Below are positions 37,030 through 47,463 of a DNA stretch of 64,000 nucleotides, piece after piece; within the stretch, counting starts at the first letter, position 1; each line of letters begins with the position of its first letter. The translations under genes and the position numbers were made by a program. The stretch is from Oceanococcus sp. HetDA_MAG_MS8 (GTDB lineage Bacteria; Pseudomonadota; Gammaproteobacteria; Nevskiales; Oceanococcaceae). The stretch is taken from positions 1 to 64,000 of the forward strand of contig JAHCMK010000002.1 of the NCBI GenBank assembly GCA_019192445.1, written 5' to 3'. Below the pieces are notes generated by a model. It was not told where the DNA came from. It did not search any database and saw nothing but the letters and a program-made list of their open reading frames with translations.

Positions 37030-37944
37030 ATGCAGCTACAACATTACCTCGATATCACCGACCTCAGCGCAGACTTAACGCGGGAAGTTCTACGCCGCGC
37101 GGCCGTACTCAAGCGTGCGCCACTGCGCCCAGAGCTACTCGCCGGGCGAAGCTTGGCGATGATTTTCGAAAAGAGTTCTACCCGTACGCGGGTATCTTTT
37201 GAGGTGGGTATGACCCAACTCGGCGGCCATGCCCTCTTTTTGAGCTCGCGCGATACCCAGCTTGGGCGCGGCGAGCCAGTGGCCGACACAGCGCGCGTGC
37301 TCTCGCGCATGGTCGACGCCGTCATGATCCGCAACGACTCGCACACAGCCCAGCAAAGCTTCGCGGAGCACAGCGACGTTCCGGTGATCAACGGCTTGTC
37401 TGAACAATCGCACCCCTGCCAAATTCTGGCCGACTTACAAACCTTTGCTGAGCATCGCGGCGATATTCGCGGCCGCAAAGTGGCCTGGATTGGGGATGCC
37501 AACAATGTTTGCGCCTCTTGGGCGCATGCCGCAGAGTTGCTGGACTTTGAGCTGGTGGTTTGCAGCCCTTCTGGATACGACTTGGAGGCCGCAAGCTGGT
37601 CGGTCAACAGCCCCCAGGTGCGCGCCGAAACCCAGCCAGCCATCGCGGCCAGTGGCGCGGCGCTGGTGGTAACCGATGTCTGGGCCTCCATGGGCCAGGA
37701 AGAAGAGCAGCGCCAGCGGATGGCGGCATTTGCCGACTATCAGGTCAACACCGCGCTGATGGCGCAAGCGGACCCGGAGGCCTTATTCATGCATTGCCTA
37801 CCTGCGCACCGCGGCGAAGAAGTCAGCGCAGCCGTCATTGATGGCGCGCAAAGCGTGGTTTGGGACGAGGCTGAGAACCGCCTGCATGCGCAAAAAGCCT
37901 TGTTGACCCTACTCCTGGGAATTCCAAATTCGGAGTTTGCTTAA
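37030..37944 (+). CDS. argF: Ornithine carbamoyltransferase
   Basis: Makes citrulline from ornithine and carbamoyl phosphate in arginine synthesis. Carbamoyl phosphate motif S50-T-R-T-R54, HPCQ and ornithine loop HCLPAHRGEEV are present. ATG at 37030 (304 residues); the frame opens 9 bp earlier at a TTG. No ribosome site is obvious. A terminator ends 11 bp upstream, so expression must come from read-through or a promoter overlapping it. Confidence 0.95.
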   Translation: MQLQHYLDITDLSADLTREVLRRAAVLKRAPLRPELLAGRSLAMIFEKSSTRTRVSFEVGMTQLGGHALFLSSRDTQLGRGEPVADTARVLSRMVDAVMIRNDSHTAQQSFAEHSDVPVINGLSEQSHPCQILADLQTFAEHRGDIRGRKVAWIGDANNVCASWAHAAELLDFELVVCSPSGYDLEAASWSVNSPQVRAETQPAIAASGAALVVTDVWASMGQEEEQRQRMAAFADYQVNTALMAQADPEALFMHCLPAHRGEEVSAAVIDGAQSVVWDEAENRLHAQKALLTLLLGIPNSEFA

Positions 37945-37946
37945 AT

Positions 37947-38816
37947 ATGCCCATCGAAGTGCCGCAAAGGCATGTCGAAGCCAATGTCCGTGCGGCCTTG
38001 CGTGAGGATATTGGCCCTGGTGATGTGTCCGCCGCGTTGATACCGGCCACGCAAATGGTGCAAGCCGAAGTGCTCTGCCGCGATGCTTGTGTGATCTGCG
38101 GGCAACCTTGGTTCGACAATGTCTTCGCCCAGCTCGATCCCAATGTGACCGTGGAATGGACTTGTGCCGAAGGCGCGAAGGTACCGGCGCAAACGGTGAT
38201 TTGCCGTATCTCCGGCCCTGCCCAAGCCATCTTGGCCGGGGAGCGCACCGCGCTCAACTTCCTGCAAATGATTAGTGCGGTGGCGACCCGCACGCGGCGC
38301 TTCGTAGAGCGGGTCAAAGGCACACGCGCGCGCATTTTGGATACCCGCAAAACCCTCCCTGGCCTGCGTGTTGCCCAGAAGTATGCGGTTGCCGTCGGCG
38401 GCGGGCAGCCCCACCGGCTTGGCCTCTTCGACGCGGTCATGCTCAAGGAAAACCATATTGCTGCCATGGGCAGTATTGCGGCCGCTGCCACAGCGGCGCG
38501 GGCTCAGTCTCCAGATTTGCCGCTGATTATCGAAACCGAAACTCTGCAACAGGTGGAGGCCGCGCTAGAGGCGCAGGCTGATGTGATTCTGCTGGATAAT
38601 TTCGGCACCCATCTGTTGGCGCGCGCGGTTGCCATGTGCACAGAGTTCAAACGCTACAACCGCGGCAACTCGGCCTTGGAAGCCTCGGGTGGTATTAGCC
38701 TAGAGAATGTCCGCGAGATTGCCGATACCGGCGTGGACCGCATTTCCATCGGCAGCTTGACCAAATCTGTGCAAGCCATCGATTTGTCCCTGCGGGTTCG
38801 CGACATGCAAGCCTAA
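37947..38816 (+). CDS. nadC: Nicotinate-nucleotide pyrophosphorylase (quinolinate PRTase)
   Basis: Converts quinolinate and PRPP to nicotinate mononucleotide. It is 289 residues, with EDIGPGDVSAALIP at the N-terminus, TRKTLPGLR, GGGQPHRLGL and ASGGISLENV. It starts 2 bp after argF and is probably translated from the same message. Confidence 0.96.
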   Translation: MPIEVPQRHVEANVRAALREDIGPGDVSAALIPATQMVQAEVLCRDACVICGQPWFDNVFAQLDPNVTVEWTCAEGAKVPAQTVICRISGPAQAILAGERTALNFLQMISAVATRTRRFVERVKGTRARILDTRKTLPGLRVAQKYAVAVGGGQPHRLGLFDAVMLKENHIAAMGSIAAAATAARAQSPDLPLIIETETLQQVEAALEAQADVILLDNFGTHLLARAVAMCTEFKRYNRGNSALEASGGISLENVREIADTGVDRISIGSLTKSVQAIDLSLRVRDMQA

Positions 38817-38864
38817 GCCTGTTGAGGGAGCATTCCTACAAGCCTTAGGTTACTTAGGAGCAGA

Positions 38865-40217
38865 TTAAGGCCACAGAGCGGACGGCTCTACATAAGGCTG
38901 CAATACCGTGGCGTCATCGAAATGCTGACGACCCAAAAAAGCAGTAGCGTGCCGCCCCCAGTCACGCATCGCCCCCGCGTTACGGACCCCGCTAGGCCAT
39001 AACCACCAGCGCTCACCCCGTTCGCTGCCCGCGATCACACCGCGTTCGTTCATGCGTGGTTGCAGCTGCGCGCGCGCCACATTCCACGACTTCAGGTGCA
39101 ACGAAGCCGGGGTGGCATCCATAGGCTGCTGGCGAGATTGCACATCGACCAGCATATGGTCGCCGCTGCGTAAGACCAGTCGCAGCTTCGCACTGTCGAC
39201 CCGTGGTGCTGGCTGCAAGCGCGCCTCCTGCCAGGCCGACAAACGTGGCACATGCGGGCGATGACGAACGGGAAAAACCAAGTGATAACAACCGCAGGCA
39301 TGAATACTGTCATGCACCACAGGCCAACCATCTGGGCCGAAGGTGGTGCGCCAGATCACACCATCCAGACGTCCCGCGTAGGGATCCCAAGCCGATTGGG
39401 CTGGGCGCTCTGAGAACCATAGCACCCAGGATAACTGCGGCAGTAGCCGGCCGTGGAGCAAGGTGTAGTCCAATCGCCAGTACACCTCCGGCTGCTGGAT
39501 ATCTACCCCTAAGGGCTGAGCCTGAGGACGTCCGGGACGATTATGTTCGGCGGCGGCGGGGAGCACCCAGCTCGGCGCAAATGCCGTTGCCAGGGCCTGG
39601 CCAAGAGATGCTGGCAGCTGCGCAGCCCCTAGATGATCTTGGGGCAGCTGACGCAGCGCGGCCGCAGCCTGAACAGCGGAGTGCCGCACTGCTGACACCG
39701 TATATTCCTGCCAAGCCTGCTCGGGCAGTGCGGCCCACTGATCTAAGAACTCGGCCTGATAACCGCTAATGCCTGCTGCTAAAAACGGAGCAGCGACGGG
39801 GTATGCCCCCAGGGCGCGCTGCCAGGCAGAGTACTCGCTGGGAACCTGCGCAGCACGAATCAAGGCCTGCACACGCGCAGCATCGGGCTCCTCGCTGCCC
39901 GTAGGCCAAAGCCCTTGCAGATGCTGCTCGGTACAAGCATCGCCGGATGCTGCACCGAACTGCGAGCCGCCGGCATGCAAAGCCACATCGCGCATGCGCC
40001 GCAGCAGGTCTCGCCATTGCGCACGCGACCAGCCTTCGCTGTGCGCGGCGAGCTGCGCCCATACACGCTGGGTAGCAAGACCAGCAAAGCCAGCAACCAG
40101 CCGCGCATCACCACGCTCCTCCAGCGGAGCACAACTCGCCGGCTCGGGCAATGGAGGCCGACTGGCACAACCCAGGGTTAAGCCCACACACAGCCATAAC
40201 AAGCCAGCGCGCAACAT
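38865..40217 (-). CDS. Predicted lipoprotein of unknown function
   Basis: About 450 residues with a lipoprotein signal peptide: LCVGLTLGC, lipidated C17, then Ala-Ser, which favours outer-membrane sorting. The middle and C-terminal parts carry VYWRLDYTLLHG, LDGVIWRTTFG, HACGCYHLVFP and a Trp-rich ending. I do not recognise the family. It follows sppA, whose stop is 11 bp upstream of the ATG; a GTG at 40226 is possible. Cell-envelope location is well supported; the role is not. Confidence 0.8.
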   Translation of the reverse strand: MLRAGLLWLCVGLTLGCASRPPLPEPASCAPLEERGDARLVAGFAGLATQRVWAQLAAHSEGWSRAQWRDLLRRMRDVALHAGGSQFGAASGDACTEQHLQGLWPTGSEEPDAARVQALIRAAQVPSEYSAWQRALGAYPVAAPFLAAGISGYQAEFLDQWAALPEQAWQEYTVSAVRHSAVQAAAALRQLPQDHLGAAQLPASLGQALATAFAPSWVLPAAAEHNRPGRPQAQPLGVDIQQPEVYWRLDYTLLHGRLLPQLSWVLWFSERPAQSAWDPYAGRLDGVIWRTTFGPDGWPVVHDSIHACGCYHLVFPVRHRPHVPRLSAWQEARLQPAPRVDSAKLRLVLRSGDHMLVDVQSRQQPMDATPASLHLKSWNVARAQLQPRMNERGVIAGSERGERWWLWPSGVRNAGAMRDWGRHATAFLGRQHFDDATVLQPYVEPSALWP

Positions 40218-40228
40218 GGAGAGCACCC

Positions 40229-42076
40229 CTATTGCGTGCGGCGACCAACCGGCTCACAAAGACAATGCGCCATGGTGCCGCGCTGGCCGGGCTGCAACAC
40301 GGGCAGAGCCAGCTGTGGCGACAAAGCAGCCAGCCACGGCAGTTCGATGGACTCCATCAGCTGCGCTGCCAACCAACCCGAGGTGAGCTGTTTCAACCAT
40401 TGAAAGCGGGGGTCAGGCAGGGGCGCAAACACCTCAGCAGGTGCATTCTCAGGCAAGCCTGCTAACTCGCGTAAGCGTTCCAAGGCCGCATCCTTGTCGC
40501 CCAGCAGGTCGACCAAGCCATTATCCAAAGCCTGCCGCCCGGTCCACACTTGACCTGAGGCAATCTCTTCGACTTGCGCCTCGGTCATGTCGCGCGCCTG
40601 CGCTACGGATTGAATAAACAGTCGATAATCGTGCCCTACCACCAAATCCAGAGTGGCCCTGGCGTTATCTGCCAGTGGCCGCAGAGGACTCAGCGCACCG
40701 GCCCATTGGGTCGTACCCACGCCGTCTGCATGGAGGCCCAATTTATCGCCAGCTTGGGCAAAGGTGGGCACCAAGCCAAACACGCCAATAGAGCCGGTAA
40801 TTGTGGACGGCGCGGCGACGATTTGGTCCGCATTCATGCTCACCCAATACCCACCGGAGGCGGCCGTACTGGCCATTGAAGCCACCACAGGCCGGCCACT
40901 GGCCTGGAAGTCGAGCAAGGCCTGGCGAATCTGTTCACTCGCATTCACGCTTCCCCCGGGCGAGTCCACGCGCAGTAGCAAACCAGCCACATCCGAGTCC
41001 CGCCGCGCATCATGAATAAGATCGCGCACTAAGTCGCCGCCGGCGAGGCCGGTGCCTCCATCGCCATCGACAATTTCACCCTGGACATGGACCACAGCCA
41101 GGTACTTTTGCGATTGCTCAGCGGCTTGCATGGAGCTGCGGCCAGAGGTGGCGCGGCGATAATCTTCCGACCATATTTGCCGGAAGCTACCGTGATCGGG
41201 ATCTTCACCAACGATGGCCTTAGCCGCATCACGTACCGCAGATAACGACTCGGCAGCCGTGACCAGCCCCGCCTGCACGGCGGCCGCGGCTAGATCACCC
41301 TCGGTAGCCTCCAAGCGTTGCACGAAATCATCGGCATAATCTTGCAGCTGCTGCGGGTCTAATCCACGCTGCTGAGCCACCTGTTCCCGCCAGCCGGCCC
41401 ACAGACTATCCAGCCAACGCTGAGCATTGCGCCGCGCCGCTGGCGACATACCATTGCGCTGATAGGGCTCCACAGCCGATTTGTACTCCCCACGGCGGAA
41501 CACATGCACGTCCACCCCCAAGGACTCCAAAGCATCTGCAAAGTACACCCGGTCTACCTCAAAGCCCGGTAAAAACACCGCCCCCATGGGGTCGATGGCA
41601 ATGCGATCCGCCTGAGCCGCCAAAAAATACTGCGCTTGACCCAATGCCGCGCCATAGGCATGCACCGGCTTCCCGCTGGCACGAAAGCTTTGTATGGCGC
41701 TGGCAATGGCCTCGAGCTGCGCCTGACCGGCAGCAAAGCCCTCATCCAACTTCAAAAACAGCATTGCAATACGCGGGTCTTGCGCAGCCTGCAAGATGGG
41801 TTCGATGATGTGCTCCACGGGCATGATCGCCGGCGGCTCTCCCAGCGCCTCCTCCAGAAGCTGTTCTCGGGGGTCGGTATCGTCGTATTCCACCAACATG
41901 CCGCTGGGAGCAACGACCAGGGCGACATTGTCATCCACTGTCGGGCTTGGCGGACCTTGCCAAAGCATCACCAAGACTCCTACGAAAACGAGTAGGAAGA
42001 CAACGCTGAGAAGTTTGCGTAGCAAATCGGCCGTACCGCTTAGCACGCGCCAGAGGAATCGAAATGGAGCCAACAC
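40229..42076 (-). CDS. sppA: Signal peptide peptidase SppA, 67-kDa type
   Basis: A membrane-anchored serine protease of 615 residues with two tandem peptidase-S49 domains. One membrane segment is at about residues 22-41. The catalytic Lys is in RGEYKSAVEP (first domain) and the Ser in SMASTAASGGYW (second domain), matching the cross-domain Lys/Ser dyad of E. coli SppA. It degrades leftover signal peptides. The last residues are divergent from usual. Confidence 0.95.
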   Translation of the reverse strand: MLAPFRFLWRVLSGTADLLRKLLSVVFLLVFVGVLVMLWQGPPSPTVDDNVALVVAPSGMLVEYDDTDPREQLLEEALGEPPAIMPVEHIIEPILQAAQDPRIAMLFLKLDEGFAAGQAQLEAIASAIQSFRASGKPVHAYGAALGQAQYFLAAQADRIAIDPMGAVFLPGFEVDRVYFADALESLGVDVHVFRRGEYKSAVEPYQRNGMSPAARRNAQRWLDSLWAGWREQVAQQRGLDPQQLQDYADDFVQRLEATEGDLAAAAVQAGLVTAAESLSAVRDAAKAIVGEDPDHGSFRQIWSEDYRRATSGRSSMQAAEQSQKYLAVVHVQGEIVDGDGGTGLAGGDLVRDLIHDARRDSDVAGLLLRVDSPGGSVNASEQIRQALLDFQASGRPVVASMASTAASGGYWVSMNADQIVAAPSTITGSIGVFGLVPTFAQAGDKLGLHADGVGTTQWAGALSPLRPLADNARATLDLVVGHDYRLFIQSVAQARDMTEAQVEEIASGQVWTGRQALDNGLVDLLGDKDAALERLRELAGLPENAPAEVFAPLPDPRFQWLKQLTSGWLAAQLMESIELPWLAALSPQLALPVLQPGQRGTMAHCLCEPVGRRTQ

Positions 42077-42248
42077 TGTGAAGCCTTAGGCGGGGATTGT
42101 GGGCTGAGTCTAAGCCATCGCTTTAATCATAGTTATTCTCAATGGAGGGGCTAGAAGAACTTTGCTTGATCAATCTCGTGATGACCCCAACAATAGCGGC
42201 TCTCGTCGTTGAAGCGACGCGTCATGCATTTTTTTCTAGGAGAGACTT

Positions 42249-42851
42249 ATGAGCGTACTTGTTGGCCGTAATGCCCCCGATTTCACCGCCGCAGCTGTGA
42301 TGCCGGATGGTTCCATCGTCGAAGACTTCAAACTGAGTGATCTGCGCGGCAAGTACACCGTGCTGTTCTTCTGGCCTTTGGACTTCACCTTCGTGTGCCC
42401 ATCGGAAATCATCGCGCACGACAAGCGCGTTGCTGCATTTGAAGAGCGTGGCGTGCAGGTGGTTGGGGTCTCCATCGACTCACAATTCACGCACTTTGCC
42501 TGGCGCAACACCCCGGTCGACAAAGGCGGCATCGGCGAAGTGAAGTTCCCGATGGTGGCCGACGTCAACCACGACATCGTGGCCAAATACGGCATCGCGC
42601 ACCCGGAAGCTGGCGTAGCTATGCGCGCATCCTTCCTGATTGACAAGGACGGCGTTGTGCAGCACCAAGTGGTGAACAACTTGCCACTGGGCCGCGAAGT
42701 CGACGAAATGCTGCGCTTGGTAGATGCCCTGCAATTCACCGAAGAGCACGGCGAAGTCTGCCCAGCCGGCTGGCAAAAAGGCGATGCCGGCATGAAGCCC
42801 ACCAGCGAAGGTGTGGCCGAATACCTGTCGTCTAACGCCGACAAGCTCTAA
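42249..42851 (+). CDS. ahpC: Peroxiredoxin, AhpC type
   Basis: Typical 2-Cys peroxiredoxin of 200 residues. Peroxidatic C50 (FTFVCPSE), resolving C171 (EVCPAGW) and a GGIG loop are present. GGAGAG lies 5 bases before ATG. There is no ahpF; trxB follows, so it is probably reduced by thioredoxin. Upstream bases (42120-42140) contain ATAGTTATTCTCAAT, which might be an OxyR or Fur half-site, unproven. Confidence 0.95.
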   Translation: MSVLVGRNAPDFTAAAVMPDGSIVEDFKLSDLRGKYTVLFFWPLDFTFVCPSEIIAHDKRVAAFEERGVQVVGVSIDSQFTHFAWRNTPVDKGGIGEVKFPMVADVNHDIVAKYGIAHPEAGVAMRASFLIDKDGVVQHQVVNNLPLGREVDEMLRLVDALQFTEEHGEVCPAGWQKGDAGMKPTSEGVAEYLSSNADKL

Positions 42852-42931
42852 GAAGCCCAGATATCACTTGCCCGCCTGCGCAGCAGTGTTGGCGAGTGGG
42901 CCTGGCATCGTGCCAGCACGAACTTAAGACG

Positions 42932-42957
42932 GCCCGCCGCTATCGGCGGCGGGCTTC
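42932..42957 (+). terminator. Probable terminator of ahpC
   Basis: A GC-rich hairpin, CCCGCCG-CTAT-CGGCGG, is followed by a pyrimidine run TTCTCTT rather than a clean T tract. It lies 80 bp past ahpC. Efficiency is doubtful, and trxB may also be reached by read-through. Confidence 0.55.
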
Positions 42958-43025
42958 TCTTGGCTTCGCAATGACGGTCGCCCCAAAGCGACCACCCCAT
43001 TTTTAGATTGCCCTCCAGCGGATAA

Positions 43026-43982
<957 letters not shown>

Positions 43983-44007
43983 GATCGCCCGCGAACTCAA
44001 CACCCCG

Positions 44008-44034
44008 AAGCCCCGCAGTCGCGGGGCTTTTTTT
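44008..44034 (+). terminator. Intrinsic terminator of trxB
   Basis: A 9-bp stem, AAGCCCCGC/GCGGGGCTT, is followed by seven Ts, 25 bp past the trxB stop. Confidence 0.93.
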
Positions 44035-44599
44035 GGTTCAGCGCGGTTTAGCGGGATATTGGCTTAGGTCTGCCGAACATGATGGCTTGAGCATCTACCC
44101 TCCTCGTAGGTCGTCAGTTGGGCACAAGCCAGCTCTGCAGATGACAGACGGCGCCTCGTTACTGCACTCGCGGCGTTAGGCGTGTTGGTTCGTTAGCGCC
44201 GCTGTTCCTCGCGCCGCTGCGCGGTGCCCTCCGGCGCCTCGTGCTTGGTGTGGTCGGCTTGACGCGACGTCGTGTCGCGGCAAGCCTTAATCGGCCGTCC
44301 GTGGCCGATTGACCACAGTCGCGACAAGACGTCTACGGCGCTCGGATATGCGGCCCTAAGGGGCCAACACCCCAACCTGCCACCACCGGCTCTTCAGCAT
44401 AGCCTCATCCTTAATCCTCAGATGCTTGATGTCGCTCCAATTAGAGCCAAGTGAGGCCCGACGGAGCTGCCGAGCAAAGATCATCGGCTCAATCCACAGT
44501 GTTCCGCGAAGAAGCTTTTATAACCTCACTTAAGCTCACTGACCCTCTGTGAATGCGCGGAAAGCCTCGTGATGTAGGAACGTAGCTCATCACTTGCGG
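44035..44599. other. Gene-free block with dispersed repeat
   Basis: No supported gene. It contains the second copy of the 40-bp repeat (44196-44235), a CGGCC palindromic stretch near 44292-44310, and TTGTCGCGAC/GTCGCGAC-like sequence around 44260-44330. A GTTAGGC at 44175 resembles an attC core but has no partner. Base use is rougher than in neighbouring genes. It borders the toxin-antitoxin pair, which suggests an accessory insertion point. Confidence 0.5.
44196..44235 (-). repeat. Dispersed 40-bp repeat, copy 2
   Basis: Reverse-complement match to 21891-21930, with two C/T differences seen by eye. Flanking sequence is unrelated, which marks the 40 bp as the conserved unit. Confidence 0.75.
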
Positions 44600-44620
44600 G
44601 TATGCACATTTGTATGCACA
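44600..44620. promoter_or_regulatory. Candidate brnTA operator
   Basis: The direct repeat GTATGCACA occurs at 44600 and 44612, one helical turn plus about two bases apart, immediately before brnT. BrnA proteins repress their own operon, so a repeat here is a plausible binding site. No promoter boxes were assigned. Confidence 0.3.
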
Positions 44621-44628
44621 CTATGGTC

Positions 44629-44895
44629 ATGAGATTCGAATGGGATGAAGCCAAGCGAGCCACGAACCTGCGTAAGCATGGCGTGGATTTCGCCGACGCC
44701 ACGCCCGTTTTCGATGATCCCCTTGCCCTGACCATCGAAGACTTCGATAACAACGAAGTCGTCATGGTCACGATGGGGTGCGACGCGCTCCTGCGCGTCT
44801 TGGTGGTGGTCTGGACAGAACGCCTCAGCGGCACCATCCGGATCATCTCGGCCCGAAAAGCGGAACCTCATGAGTGCCGCCAGTATGAGAGTTAA
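44629..44895 (+). CDS. brnT: BrnT-family toxin
   Basis: An 88-residue RelE-fold ribonuclease toxin of the BrnT family. The opening MRFEWDEAKRATNLRKHGVD and the closing IRIISARKAEPHE are the family's key parts, including the basic and His residues around the active site. In-frame ATGs at 44602, 44614 and 44623 exist; 44629 matches the family start. The antitoxin follows 2 bp later. Confidence 0.93.
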   Translation: MRFEWDEAKRATNLRKHGVDFADATPVFDDPLALTIEDFDNNEVVMVTMGCDALLRVLVVVWTERLSGTIRIISARKAEPHECRQYES

Positions 44896-44897
44896 CC

Positions 44898-45140
44898 ATG
44901 AAAGACCAATACGACTTCAACGATGCCAAGCGTGGCCCGATCATTCCCCAGGACACCGGGAAAACACGCATAACCATCCGCCTTGATACCGACATCATCG
45001 AGCACTTCAAAGCACAATGCGGCGGCGGTGGCAGCTACCAGACGATGATCAATGACACCCTGCGCGCAGCCATCCGTGGAGAAAACCTTGAGGACACGCT
45101 GCGGCGTGTTGTAAGGGAAGAATTGACGCACGCGGCGTGA
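44898..45140 (+). CDS. brnA: BrnA-family antitoxin
   Basis: An 80-residue antitoxin. The ribbon-helix-helix region shows TRITIRLDTDIIEHFKAQ and GSYQTMINDTLRAAI. It should bind BrnT and repress the operon. The toxin-first order is usual for brnTA. It appears intact. Confidence 0.93.
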   Translation: MKDQYDFNDAKRGPIIPQDTGKTRITIRLDTDIIEHFKAQCGGGGSYQTMINDTLRAAIRGENLEDTLRRVVREELTHAA

Positions 45141-45729
45141 ATTAACCCCTGTCTTTGGCTGATCGGGTGCTAAACCCAAGTTAAAAGCTCATGACATGGG
45201 AATCACATTCAATGTCCTTCTGAAAGTGAGGTAATTCAGCTGTTATCTGGGGTTAAATCTGTATGTTCGAGCTTGCGTGAGACATTGGGCTGGGCCTACC
45301 ACCCCCCTGCTCTTGTCCCCTCGCCCGAGGTCGGCAGTTTCACTCTAGCCAGCTCCAGCATTGACCGAGACGCCATCGCTTCCAGTGGCCCTTGAGGACC
45401 GCATCCAGGGGGCGCCTCGGAGGGGCAGGACCCGTTTGAGGCTGGTCCAGCAGTCTTACTGATTGCCGCTCACAGCGCCGCCACTCCCCGGTAGACGGCT
45501 GAGGAGTTTCCGCAGCGTATGCTCCCGCGCAAAGCTTGATCCACCGCGGAGCGGTGATCGCTAAACCCCGCGCTGTTATGCAAATCTTCTTTCCTCGTCC
45601 AACCTAGGGCCGGGCTAGGACCTCTCCCCGGTACACTTCGGCGGTGACTTGCACCAAATGCCGCAAGTTCAGACTATGGTGGCCTCAGCCCCGGACACAG
45701 GCCGGGTGTTGTATTGGTGGGGATATGAC
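45141..45729. other. Gene-free stretch before the signalling pair
   Basis: TTAACCCC (45142-45149) starts 1 base after brnA and its complement GGGGTTAA is at 45249-45256, bracketing about 100 bp. The rest (45260-45700) shows no convincing ORF, only C-rich sequence. The promoter for the kinase gene should be in the last 100 bases but was not identified. The bracketed piece may mark the edge of an acquired segment. Confidence 0.4.
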
Positions 45730-47463
45730 ATGAGTGATGCAAACAGGGCCGGCCCAGCGATGACGCGCCAACGCACGGCCGTGTTAGGGCTTTGCGTAGG
45801 CGGCTTAGCCCTGTGTCCGGCGCCTGCGCTAGCCTTGCTTGAGGACATGCCATGGTCGCCAAGCTCTACCCTACCTTGGGCGATTGCCGGACTACTCAGC
45901 CTGTGGAGTCTGGCTGCCATGTTGCGCCAACGGCAGCGGCGCAAATTCATGCACCAGCGCTTGGCCCAGCTGCGCCGGCCACGGGCGAGAGAAACGCAAG
46001 CACCAAACTCTAGCTGGGCCGCGCTCGGGAGCGAGCTGGATCAGCTAGAGCAAGAGCTGCTGCAGGAGCGTAATGCCCAACAAGCCGACCAAGCCGTGGC
46101 GACTGGCCTACGCGAAGTTGGTGACCTTACGCCGGGCGCTATTTGGTCGGTGACATTGCCTACGGATGCTCCGGCCAGAGTCACGTATTTATCGCGTGGG
46201 TTTGAGGACCTCTACGCTCTTGACAGAGCCAAAGTGCGCAGCGATCTATCAAGCATTTTCAGCAGCATCCACCCTGCTGATATCGATCGCACGCGCGCTG
46301 CCATCGAGCAAAGCATCTTCGGTGATACGCCTTTACACATTGAACATCGCAGCCAGCGCCCCGATGGCAGCTTTCGTTGGACACGGGTCCTCGCGCAAAT
46401 CCACCGGAATACCCAGGGCGAGCGAAGCTGGAACGGCTTTTGTCTAGACATTCATGAGTTAATCCAGTTACGACAAACCACCGAATCCGCCTTGCAGCGG
46501 GCGCGTGCCGCACATCAGGCCCAATCCCACTTTCTGGCCAATGTCGGGCACGAAGTGCGCACTCCGCTCAATGCCATTCTTGGTGTGGCCGACTTAGCTT
46601 TAGAGCAGACAGATCTAGCACCAGACATGCAGCAGCGCTTCAGCCGTATTCGCGATGCCGGCCAATCGTTATTACATCTGCTCAATGATCTGTTGGATAC
46701 CGCCCGTTTAGAGGCCGGCAAAGTAGAGCTCAAGCCTACGGAGTTCGCCTTGGACCAATTGCTGGAAAGGGTGGGCCGCTGGCATGCGGACACCGCACGG
46801 CATAAAGGGCTGGACTGGCAACTCGCACTGGACCCAGGCGTACGCATTGCCGTCCGCGGCGACCCGGTCCGCTTACAGCAAGCCCTGGGCAACCTACTCA
46901 GTAATGCGGTGCGCTTCACGCACCGCGGCAAGATTGAGGTCTACGCTCGCCCTCTACTCTTGCCGCAACCAGACGGTCGTTCTTGGTTTGAAATCGGAGT
47001 GACAGATACTGGCCCAGGCATACCGCGCGACCAACAAGACAACATTTTTGAGCCCTTTATTCAGGGTGACAGCAGCGCCGAACGGCGGCATGGTGGCACC
47101 GGCTTAGGTCTGGCGATCGTGCGCCAATTAATGGAGTTAATGCAGGGCGAAGTTCGTCTGGACTCAACGCCGGGTCAAGGCAGCTGCTTTCGTTTACGCT
47201 TGCCCCTAGATCGCGTAGCGCTCATCTCTGCGGCCAGTGCGCATCAGGAGCCAGAGCCGGGAGCCCCTCTAGAGCTGGCCACAGAACAAGTCGCGGCGCT
47301 GCTAGCACGGATTCGGCATGGCGACCCCAGTAGCCGCTCCTTACTTCAAGAGTGGTTCGACCCCATTCCCGCAAACTTGCAGGGATTACAACAAGCCCTG
47401 CAACGCTTCGACTTTCAACAAGCCGAACGCTTACTCCAGCCGCTGGAGCGAGTGCCTGCATGA
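45730..47463 (+). CDS. PAS-domain sensor histidine kinase
   Basis: A 577-residue kinase. An N-terminal hydrophobic segment (about residues 17-35) and a second at 48-66 place it in the inner membrane with a very short outside loop. A coiled region and a PAS/PAC fold (about 130-245) follow. The phosphorylated H274 is in NVGHEVRTPLNAILG. The ATPase has LGNLLSNAVRFT, DTGPGIP and GGTGLGLAIV. The last 80 residues may be a helical, Hpt-like or regulatory tail; no His motif is clear. ATG at 45730 is preferred. It overlaps the next gene by 4 bp. Confidence 0.9.
   Translation: MSDANRAGPAMTRQRTAVLGLCVGGLALCPAPALALLEDMPWSPSSTLPWAIAGLLSLWSLAAMLRQRQRRKFMHQRLAQLRRPRARETQAPNSSWAALGSELDQLEQELLQERNAQQADQAVATGLREVGDLTPGAIWSVTLPTDAPARVTYLSRGFEDLYALDRAKVRSDLSSIFSSIHPADIDRTRAAIEQSIFGDTPLHIEHRSQRPDGSFRWTRVLAQIHRNTQGERSWNGFCLDIHELIQLRQTTESALQRARAAHQAQSHFLANVGHEVRTPLNAILGVADLALEQTDLAPDMQQRFSRIRDAGQSLLHLLNDLLDTARLEAGKVELKPTEFALDQLLERVGRWHADTARHKGLDWQLALDPGVRIAVRGDPVRLQQALGNLLSNAVRFTHRGKIEVYARPLLLPQPDGRSWFEIGVTDTGPGIPRDQQDNIFEPFIQGDSSAERRHGGTGLGLAIVRQLMELMQGEVRLDSTPGQGSCFRLRLPLDRVALISAASAHQEPEPGAPLELATEQVAALLARIRHGDPSSRSLLQEWFDPIPANLQGLQQALQRFDFQQAERLLQPLERVPA

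Noticed and set aside
42120-42140. OxyR site before ahpC
   Set aside because: Only part of one ATAG-type half is visible. I could not align four half-sites, so it is mentioned only in the ahpC entry.
44175-44181. GTTAGGC resembling an attC or attI core
   Set aside because: No RYYYAAC partner with palindromic arms lies 60-130 bp away, and no integrase or cassette gene is near.
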